Assembly (NCBI RefSeq): GCF_020184175.1
Contig: NC_065533.1
Coordinates: 7,958,695 to 8,022,694, forward strand
Length of the DNA: 64,000 bases
Direction of reading: 5' to 3'
DNA from: Aphis gossypii
Lineage: Eukaryota; Arthropoda; Insecta; Hemiptera; Aphididae
The position numbers and the translations under genes are program-made. How positions within the stretch are numbered: the first letter of the stretch is position 1; the number at the start of each line of letters is the position of its first letter. The notes beneath the pieces are model-generated. The model worked only from the letters and a program-made list of their open reading frames with translations, made no database searches and was not told the origin of the DNA. Below are positions 48,306 through 60,300 of the stretch, piece by piece.

Positions 48306-51300
48306 TAATAAATTAAATTCAGAACGTACAGTACCTATAGTGTATATCTGTAGTAGGTACCTATGTATAATACGGCACATTGGGTGGTATAAGAGTCTAG
48401 GAAATATTATAAACAGTATATTAGTTGTTGTTTATTAGTATACCCATTGTAAATTGGACATGACATTGCAGAGATTGTGATGTAGGTTGGTAGGTAGGTA
48501 GTATGCGCACAATTATAGTACACATTGAGGAACTATTATAATAATATAATGTATGCCGTCAGCGGCAGTGGCGATGAATTTGTACAGCATCGATGTACGA
48601 TATACCTATATAAAACGCGTGTCAACCCGTTACAATGTACCCGTTCGCCAGCACAATAGTATCGGAACGCGGCTGCGGCGATGAGTATAATATAAGTATC
48701 TAATTCACTAATGTACTATGTAGGTATACCACATTACCACCTACCTGTTGCGGGATGTAGTACACGAATAATACCGGCAGTGTTATACCTATACCTACGT
48801 TTTTTCAGTTGTCGACACAGACGATTGCGGACAAAAATCGTCATAACAAATATAATACTAATGAATACACATTCAGACGATACTGCTCTACACATTAAGT
48901 ACTTTCATTCATGTAGATTTTTTTATAGAAGAATTAACACTGAATGGTAACAGCTTGCCCGCGGGACTATATTATGTACGAATACAACAGTCATCGGAGA
49001 GGTATCTCCCCGGGTCGTGTCTTGCAGCTGTAGAAAGCGAACCGAGAAATGATTTTCATTATAGTTATTCGTTATATTTAGAGACCTCGTCACCATAATA
49101 GCATAATATATTATGTACATGTTTAATATAAACTGTATATACAAACCTGTACAGATTCTGTAAATGATCTTTTAAGTATAAATAAAAGTTTAAGATATAC
49201 CTACTTGTATTTGTTTTGAAAGTTCGTATCACATAGTCTGAATCCACATTTATCAAGTCAGTTAGCTAGCGGCTGCATAATGCATTGTACACTGTTTAAC
49301 CTAATTCGATGTGATATGTGTTTCTTAATGTTTATTTGTTGTCGTGTATAGGGCACAGACCCAAAGGCGGCCACTTGTCGGGCAAAGTTGCAACGAGCGA
49401 GGTCTGCTCTGAACAAGCAGATGGACCGGGAGCTGCGGTTACGCGAGGGTGCTGAGAATCTATTGCGGTTTGTATAAAATAATAAAATATATAATATGAT
49501 AACTTTGTTTTCTCAATATAGTTGTACACCACAATGGTTTAGTGACATGATACCATAATATGCGACGAATGACGTTTTCTCACTGTTATAACCATATTGG
49601 TTATTTATACCACATATAACTTAATGTTAATGTTCTTAAAGTTAACCGCAAAAAGTGATAGTTATGTAAACATATTATGATCTCAGTAGATCGAACTTAA
49701 CTATACGATACAAACGTTATAGGTAAAGTATTAAAAACGAAAATGGCGGTTAACTTTACTATAGTGGTTGACCACTGGATAAATACATAGTATAATCAAC
49801 TACAGCTCTAAAATATTTTTAAAGAAATTAAATTTCATGATAAACTCTTATTTATACTTTGGTTGTTATCATAATAATATGATTAATGATTTAGGGCTAC
49901 CACCAAAGACGGCGGTAGTGGCGATAACAGCGGCATCGTTGGTAGCGGTGGCGGCCGCAGGAATAAGAGCAAAAGCAGAAAACTCATTAGGCAGACGGTG
50001 GCATTGGAGCTGAGTTTCTTAGATTCCAACGTCCGATTGCTGGCTGACGAGCTGGCCGAGCTTAACGGTTCGGTTGACGTGTATCAGTACCGAGACGATG
50101 ACGAAGACGATGACCAAGGAGATAATTTTGATAGTCACCGTTGTGATTCTGCCGTGAACGGTACCAGTGCAGACGGTTCAACGGCGAATCGACGACGACT
50201 GCGACGGCAACGGTTAATGCCCATGATTGCCGTGCCGTTAAAGGACACCAGGCCAATAGATTTTGGTCCACCGCTTGAGGTAATATTATATTATCACAGA
50301 TTCACTGTCTATCCGATTTGAGTGTACTATGTGTGTGTGAGACAGTGCTCGAATCAGAATAATGGTAGATCCTACTTATATATTCTAATAAAATAAATGT
50401 ATAATAAAAATAAAAGTATTCAAACACCGACGCGTCTGTTTGGTTTCTTCAATTTCGACTGTACACTATGTTTTATATGTTTATATAGCGTTTCATCAGT
50501 CAGCACTATGGTGTGGATTTATCAGCGACACCGGAAGAGATAAGCGCTGTCCGAGGTGGTGTAGGAGACGATGGAGACGATTGCGATGAAGGTACGGTGC
50601 GCCGACGATCGTTGTCGTTACGCGAAGCCATAGACGAATTGACGCAACTCCGGGTGGTACGTATATATTCTATTCTATACGCGTTATGTAAGGCGAGGGC
50701 GGAAGGGTGTGTTTTTAAAATATTAACAAAAATAATAGAACTTGAATAAGTTGTTCTATAGAATTTATTTATTTGAAAGTTTAAGTTTTAACTATAGAAA
50801 TAATAAGCTATTAATATAAAACTTAAACCCATCGTGATTTTGTGAAACATATTATAAACAATAATCCAATATTTACTTTAAAAATTAGCATTCGCAGCAG
50901 ATAATAATGATAATCATATACATACATATATAACCATGCTATTAGAATATTGCAAAATATTTACCTCTATTGTAGTAGACATAGGGTTAGGTTCAAGTGC
51001 ATTTATTTAAAAAAAATACAGCAGAACTTTAAAAAAAAAAAATGTCAATATAATTATTTAATTAATTACCTGCGCAAGTAATAAAACGTATTGTCGACTG
51101 ACATTTTTGGGGACAGGCCCCAAAGTGCCTGTGCCAAGTGTATAATAATTATACTACGTGCTGGTAAAATGATAATACACCGCGGTAAACTTGTATGGGT
51201 ATAATATAAGCAAACACAATGCACGTGAAATTCAACAATTAAGTTGAACCCATCGTCATCGTTTTACAGGACACGCAGACGCCTAGCAGAGACTTGGACG

Positions 51301-54300
51301 GCGTTCGACTTTTGCTACGGTACTACAGGCAGTTGTACTACGTGGACCGCAGATTTTTCCCACCAGCTCCGACGGTGACGCCGGTGACGACAACTCCGCG
51401 AAATCATCATCAACATAATCGGCAGCAGCAGCAGGACCCCAATTATCGTCACGTTAAACAGCAACAGCTACAGCACTCGACCGTCGTCGGCTCGTTGTTG
51501 TCGTCACCACCTCCAGCTATTTATTTCGAATGGTAATCTATCTTTAAAATATAATATTTATGATATCATGATAAATTGACAACATGTCCAGACAATATAG
51601 ACATATTATAAAGCAACTATAGATGCATATAATTAGCGTTATCATTGGATAACATTCGCAATTTTCAAGTGATAAGTACTTAGATAGTGTTTACAGTCTA
51701 ATCAGCAACTCTTAAGCATATTATTTGTTTAATAGTTGTTCCGTTTGTATTAATTGCCAAGTTGTAAGTTGTAGCTAATGTATTTTATCGTTGACTAAAC
51801 CTATAAACGGTTAGTTAACAAAGTCTATGGACCATCAACTTACTCCAAGTATCAATTATGATTCATGATTATGACTTTAAAATATTTATAAGAACATACT
51901 TAAAATTATAAGGTAGCTATAATATAATATTCTTAAGACTTAAATGTATGATTTTGGTGTTATGTGAACTTTCTGTCTACACTACTGGTTGAAAGTACAC
52001 ACATTGTATCACTACAGTAGTAGCGATTTTCAGTAAAATATATTATGCGCAAGTATAATCACTATTCATTATGGTGTATTGCGCAATAACAACGTTGATG
52101 AAAAATGAAAATATAGCTCATCACGTTGACCTAACTCAAATAATTAAAATATTAAGAACAGAATTCGCGGAAAATAATATTTAATATAATACTACCGATT
52201 AAAAAGTATAATAAATTACTGTAATAATTGTTTGAAAACTCAAGAAGTTCTGCGGTTAACGGTGTTTATTGGTATATTATTTAACTTGAGTGATTAATAT
52301 AGCACCAGCTGAATCATTATAAATACTGCAGGTGATTCATCAAGTATGTTCACTTCTATTTTTATTTAATTACTCGTTTGATTATAAGTATTTTCAAATG
52401 TTAATTTTGAAATTTTAGATATTTAAAATGCTTGTTAATGTTTATACCATTTAAGTATATGCAGTATTAATATATAGGTATAGATATTTAGAAGTTTTAA
52501 AAATTAGAGTTTGAATAAATTCACGAAGGAATAAAGGTTGGCACATAGGTTTGCTGATCTGATGTTCATTAGGTGCCGAGTAGGGGCCACTTTTAATTTA
52601 ATTAATATTTGATTGTAAACAAAAAACAATTATGAGTGGAGACGGTTATCAGCCTATATTTTACCAATTGACTTAACATGCTTTTTTCAAATATTTTTAT
52701 TAAAGTCATTAATGTTTTTAATTAGAATTATTTATAGTTAGTAGTTTTTGAGTTACAACAAAATATTGAAAATCGTTTGAAAAAAATACCTGATTATAAT
52801 GAATTATTTCGCAAAAATGCAAAATTTTAAAAATTTGAGCTTAAAACGGTCAAGTATAACTTTCTAGTAAACTTTTTATTTTTGCTATAAATACAAAAAC
52901 TAATAAAAAATCTTATATTTATTTTTTAAAATTTTTATAAATTTTAAATTATAAAATAGTTTGTAAGTTTTCAAGATTTTAATGAATTTTGACAAAATTT
53001 TAACTTGAACAATTATAAAAATCATCAATTATAGAAAAAAAACCTAATCGAAATTTCAAATTTTAAATGTCTCTAAGCAAATCAAAAAGAGTTAAAATAT
53101 TTTGAAAATTTTGAAAATTCTATAATTTAAAGGCTTAGAAAAATGTATATAAATATTATTTAAAAAGATGTCAAAATGCCAGGTTTAAAGATGTAATTAA
53201 TCAAGATAATAATATTCTAATAGTATTCCTTCTGCAGTATAAATACTAAATTTACTGATTTACAGATAACAGATATTACAGATATTTTGATTTTTAAATT
53301 ATTTAAGAGGTCTCCAGCGTACCATGTTATAAGGAGTAAAATTTATGCAATTTATATGACATGAACATATTTGGCTTTGTCAATGTGTTAGTAGTAAATG
53401 AACAATATTGTGTGGGATCCGTTATGGCTTTTATCATACTGCCATCCGCCCATTATCCAAAATACGATTTTCTGAAACTACGATAATAAGCAAAAGAAAC
53501 AATTATTATTGTTACAATATGTTTGTATAATTATGTCACACTATTCATACGGGCCTCTGTTTTTATGATATAATAATAATACCTATTCCCTAGTTAAAAT
53601 TAAAAAAATATAGGTAATAAAATGTATAAAAATGCTGTAGACAGCCTAATATGAATTACGATAGATACAATTTAAAATAAACAAATAGAGTAATGACAGA
53701 TACAATATTAATAAATGTATGGGTTTAATTAATAATATAATTGTAATTACGAGTATATAATATAATATAGATGTGTATAAAATTATTTTGAAAAAACAGT
53801 ATTGATAGATTTATTGCTTTAAGCTTTCTTTGATTTAGACGAATAATAGATTTTCTAAAAAAAATGTTTTAATTTTGGTTTACATATTATTTTTCCAAAA
53901 ATCATCGTTTTCTTTTATAATTTATAGTATTTTTTTTACGTATAATTACAGACAATTTACCTAGGTACCTAGGTATTTATCTATAAATATTAAACTTTAT
54001 AAATATTTTATAATGAAAATATTTATGTATATATTTATTAGATTCTGAACGAAATGATGAATGTATTGATTTTACAATGATGTGTATTTTTTTTACAAAT
54101 GTTTGTATTAGTGTTATCTATAGTATATAGTTAAATTTACAAAATGTTTTGGATTTTCTTGAGTTATTTATAGACAACTGAAATTTTTGATTTTTTGAAG
54201 TGTTTTTTTTGAAATGTCGATTTGGCTGCCCAACATAACTTGACAATTTCATTCAAAGTTCCTCATAAGTTAGTCTTATGAATAATATTATAAGAATAAT

Positions 54301-57300
54301 TAGGCTCAATTTTTTATTATCATCATTTGGAGTTCAAATATTGACAAAAATTCGTCAAAATCATGAATATTTGCAAATTATTTTAGAGGCATAATTCATA
54401 AAAAATTTGTATAAGTAGCTAAGAGTTGAAAATTTAATACAAGATTTTCCATACGTTTGGTTTATACAATAATTATAAAAGAACTTAAATTTTGGTGTAT
54501 ACTGTATTTAGGCCATTAAAACATAAATCACTTTTTTCACCAACCACTGGAAATTATATCCTAGGCTGAGTCGATACCTCAGTTAGTCAGAGTTTATCCT
54601 TATATATAATAGGTATATAAACATTTTGTGAAGTGTCCATATGACACTATATGACTCCATATTATACTATGTAATTAATTCCAACAATAGTCTGATTTTC
54701 TTTATTTTTTCCCTCGGTTATTTTGAAAAGCATACTTGATGAATCATATTCTTTGTACAAATCTATATTATAATTAAATAATTTACACGCGCGCGTGTAT
54801 ATTACCGAAGCAGGCATAAAAAAATCTCGATGATAGCTTATAATGTGACATTGTGGTGAAGTCTAAAATGCCTATATAACTCGATAAGACCCGGTATATA
54901 TTGGTAAAAAAAAAATTATAAACCACGAGTGATTAGTATAAAAATCTTGATATTTTAAAAAACCTGCAAACTGACTAATCCCATTTATGCGTTCGTCTAT
55001 AGGTACGATTCGTTCGGTGGTCCGGTGCCGTCGTGCGGCCAACGCACCGTCCGGTTCGAACAAGCTTGCGTACTGTTCAATGTGGCAGCGGTGCACACGC
55101 AAATGGGCGCTAAGTACGACCGTCGTTGCAGGGACGACGCAGACGACGGTGACGACGACGACTACAACAACATGAGCATTGGCTCGGGAAAGCGGACGGG
55201 CTCTTCGACGACGTCGACCGGACCGGAAGTCGTGGACGGAGCCGCGGCCGCCGCGCAGTGCTTCCTGCGAGCGGCCGGCGCGTACCGGCACATCGGCGAC
55301 ACGTTCGCCAACGCGCCCGCTCGTGCTGCCGATCTTCGCGCCACCGGCGTCCTTTACGCACTCATGATGGTCAGTGGTGTTCGTTTATTTTATACATATT
55401 TATATTACAAAATCGTCACATATGTCATATTATTTTGTTGTTGTGTCGATGATGGCAAAGAGGCCAAAAGTCGTATACCGTTCGTGTTTGTTCCAAAAAT
55501 ATTGATATTTAATAGAAAAAGAGTAATAAATCATTACTCTTTTTCTATTAATTATTGAATTATTAATTAATTATTATAATAAATAATAATAATATGAGGC
55601 CGAGTAGACCGGTCACACACAATCGCTGGAGGTTAATAATATGATAGTGGGCTGTATTTTAAATTAAAGGTTTTCAAACGCATGAACTTTACTATAAGTA
55701 TGTATTATTCAAATTATATAAATATTATGTAATATTTTATAAATAAATATAAATATTATATAAATATTTTATATTTTATATTAGCTCTTTATTCATACAC
55801 ATGTATTCTAATATTCGTGTTTGATGTTTGAATGAGCTATTTAAATGAATTAAATATAAAAAAATACAGTAAACAGTGAATGCTACTACTTATGTCATGA
55901 ACAATTGTAAATTATGAATTGATTGGGTAATTATAAAAAATGTATACTGTATAGTCTATATCTATACAGGTTTATACTTCGTATAGTAAATAATAGTAAA
56001 ATGGTAAAATATTTACAATAATATTTATGACCCGCATATTTTGTTTATTGTTTACGATGTCCGAAAACGATTACAGATTAGAATCACATACACTAATGTT
56101 CGTTTACATTGCACACACTTGCTAGTCACTTTAATGTCATCGTGTTATATTGCCTAAATATTAATTTTCTTAAAACACAACCGACTGCAGCCCATATTAA
56201 CTTTCCAAATAATGGTTAAGTTGGGGCGGTCGGCGGTGGAGGGGGGTTAAGCGTTATATAGCCACTCTTGAGGATCCACGACTGCGTGCGCCTGGTTTAA
56301 TTCGAACTTCTTTTGATTTATTCACGTTTAAAATACCAATTACACATTCTGAGATGAGTTGATTTGTTGTGTAGCAATATCAAAAAGACAAAAACACGTT
56401 ATTGTGATTTGACTACACGAATTATTTTGATATTTTTAAAAAGAAATACAAAATACATCAATATTTGTATTTTCATACGACTTTTGGTCTAATGGATATT
56501 AAATGAAATGATTTCAACACGTTTTTATTTACTTGTTCATCGCTGTCACGTATATACAGGCTCAGGCTCACGAATGCGCGTTTGAAAAATTACAATGGCG
56601 GTTTTTGACATCCGTTCGGCAGCGGTGTCGCCGTCGACGTTATAAAGGCTATGAAGCAAGAGAAGCCGAAGCTAGTGCTGAAGGACTTGGCAGTGGTAAC
56701 CGTCGAGGACGTGGTGACAGAGATACAACTATTGGTGGTGGTAATATCGAAGTAACCGCAAATACACCGACGTGGACAGAGCTGGCTCGTGAAGCGGCAC
56801 ACGTGAGTAACCTCTTATACGTACGTCATGATAGGTACATTTTATAATGATAATGACCGATTTGATAATGACGACAATGCAAGTCATAAAATATTGTGTC
56901 ATATAATGTCTCAATGATAGTATATTATATAAGTATTGTTACAGCTTTAGTATAAAACCACATAAACAGCGAAAGTATGACGTACTGTGTTTATTAATTA
57001 TATTATTATACTTTCGTAATACATATAATAACATGATCAGATTTTTAATTGTCATTAATCGAGTATTGAAACCAGACAATAACAATACATTTATTAGAAT
57101 CCTATATTTATATAATAAATCTAGTACAATGTTAAAAGTATTATTATTTGTTCAAAGTATTACACATTTACACTATACTATATATATAACTAATATTAGG
57201 GTTTGCAGTGAAAATCAGTTATTTAACGTCATTTTAAAGTAAATTAAATTTTTTTCAACATAAAATACTTGTATCAAAATTCTAAAGTTACACACGAATA

Positions 57301-60300
57301 GAAAATAATTGGATGATATCAATAATCAATATCATTTTTGTTATGATTGTCAAAAATTCAAATACTTCAAGTACACTTTATATTAATAAATATTAATTTA
57401 AGAAAGTTTGTTTTTTATTACAAATATTTAGCCTTGTCATTTTTTTCTCGAAGAAAAACACATAAATAATCCAGCAACTATTTACTATATCTATTATAAA
57501 TTTAATTGTAACTATAAGTTACTGTAACTGTAACTTGTATTATAAGTTATAACCACTATAAGTACTAACCAGTTAAAAATTATCAAATCGCCTATTTTGC
57601 AATCAGTTACAACTAAATACTAATCGAGTAACTATACCGACTAGGTAATAGGTACCTTTACATAATATGTGGTTAATGGTTATATAACATAATACTTATA
57701 AACAGTAACGTCAGTCACTACTTTTTGTACCTACGTGCGACTGTGTGCCATTACCATTTACTGTATGGACGTAGGTAAGGGGGGTTTTGGTGTTCAGACA
57801 CCCCCCGAAATTAGAGATAAAACAATTTTAAAATAAATATTGTGAATCAAACTTAATGTATATCTAGACCACATCCCCCTCTGAAAATATTACCTACCTA
57901 CGTCCATTATGCCATATAGAATAATATTATGTTTTCGTTGCGAAGGTGTCGCGAATGTACGGGGACGTGGTGTACAACAGCTGCTGCCGCCCGCCCAACG
58001 AAAGAGCCGGAAATCGAGGCAAGGAAAACGGCGGCGAGCAGGGCGGCACGGCCACAGCCGGATCTATGCTTCCGGACGTCTGGGTGGCCGTGTGCAGGAT
58101 CAAGGACCGGCACTACGCGGCTCTTGCGTACCGGTTCGCCGCTTGCGCTCTGCTTCCGTATCGCGGATGCAGTGCAGACGGACAGCCGGATGAGCAGCAT
58201 CACGTGGGAAGTTCCCGTCGTCGTAGCACCGTCGACTCGGATGCCAGCCAACTGTTGACGGAGCTAACGGCTGCTGCGGCGGCCGCGGGTCTTGGAATTG
58301 TTGATGACGACGACGACGACGACGACGACAATAACGAGACGACCTCAGTGGTAGTGCGTCAACGGCGGCGTCGCAAACAACTCGGTAAGTGTTCAACCCC
58401 GAATTTTATTTTAATGTGTGATGTTCTGATGTGTAAAGAGTTAACCCGCCGGTATGACTATAGGAAGGCGCATGTGGAAGGATAAATATATGATTCCTAA
58501 AAATTTTCTCTCTGTATATATATAGCCTCAAATTGTATCCAGCAGCTAGCTTATTCGTTCATAGATAGTTTTTAGATAGTGGTTATAATGTTTTACATTT
58601 TTACGATGACAGCAAAAAACTTTGTATGTGAAGATACATAAGAAATCATATTTTTTTTTCTTTCATATGGTGAAAAAAAATAATATTTATATATATTATA
58701 GTTACATAGTGTACCTGGTACACAATATTGTTTTTAAATCATGTAGGTACCATCAGTTTTGGTTAATAAATTTAAGTCTGCTAAACTGACAGTTTTCTTA
58801 AAATAAAATGGTTACAGCAAAGTTTTAGTCGATTTTCAAATTTATCAGTAATTACTTATACAAAAAAAAAAAAAAACGACTTAGTTGGTCGCAGACGAAT
58901 TCGTATATAACCTTAAATTCATAAGTCATAACCGTGTTACAGGTATGCTTTTGCTGGAGGCGGCTGCAGCGGCCCACGACCGAGCTGACCGAGCACAGCG
59001 ATTGTGCCGGCAACTCCGCGCTAAATCTGAAGGAAACACTTCGGGCAGCGGCGGCGGAGGAGGTTTACTGGCCGGCGTGTTGGACCGAGAACGGCAGCGG
59101 ACCGTACGGTTGTTGCTATTGCAACGCCGCGACCAAGTCGGCGACGACGAGTACGGTACGGCCGAAGGTGAAGGCGGCGAAGGTGACAACGATCGAAGAG
59201 TTGGCCGTGCCGAGAAGAGTGGCAGCCAATGTTGGGATTGCCGAGACTGTTGTTCGGACGACGACGGTATCGATGCTGCCGCGGTAGCCGATTTTTGTTC
59301 GGGCGATCAAGAAGAGTTTACCGCGGCCGGTATCGCTGGCATTCCAGGTCTGGACATCGATCGAGGTGTGCTAATCAGACGTAAGTGCCAATATAGAATC
59401 AGCTGTATTCTTTTACACCCTTAACTTCAAATTATCAATAAAGCTAGTGTTAGCGTCCATGCTTGTATTAAAAATAATAATACTTAATAATAATATACCT
59501 ATATTTAGAATGTTCTAGTCGCAGATTTTTTGGATTATGTAGGTACAAATAATAACAATATATTATATTTACAAATGCGCGCAACATCAAATATAATATT
59601 ACAACGCGTGGACGGATTTAACATTTCATCTATTTAAGCTACAAAAATATAATTAAATATAGTTATTTGTTGTAAATTTTGTCAGAAATATTTTTATGTG
59701 GAGGTACCTATTTTGTGTTTTTAAAGATAATTTAAAGACACTGAAAAATAAGGAACTCACAACCAATAATTATCTGCCGTTTCAAAACTTTCCGATTTAA
59801 TTATACTAAAAACACCTTTTTTGAAGCGAAGTTCCTATAACTGTGATTTTTGTTTTTAAAATAATGATGCGCATCAGCGCGGACCAGATTTCGGTTGATG
59901 TCGATTGCGCCCGACTTCACGGACACCGGCGACGGGGACGATTACGCCGACGACGTGGACGGCGGCGAAGACCGACACCGACAGAAGCACGAGATCGCGG
60001 ACCGCGAGGAACGCAGAGCCGATCTGTTCGCCGGGCTAGGGCCCGTGGCCGTGTTTTCGGCGCGGCACCAGTGTTCGCGGCCCCGCTGGGTGAAAGTGGC
60101 CCGCGGTGGAGGCCGTCACCGTTCCCCTTGCGGCGGCGACGAAGACGATTGCGACGACGGCAAATCCGCAGATCCGATTCAGCTCGTCGACCGGTGGTTC
60201 GGGTTCGAGTTGCGCAGCCACGGCGGTGGCACGGCGGCCGCGGTCCCGCCGGCTACCGTAGGACACGTCCGATCCAGTTCTCAGGCACAAGTACGTATTC

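Noticed and set aside
57907..58396. Minus and alternative-frame ORFs of 94-114 codons
   Set aside because: Shadows of GC-rich rhophilin exon 8; the frame with BRO1 similarity is clear.
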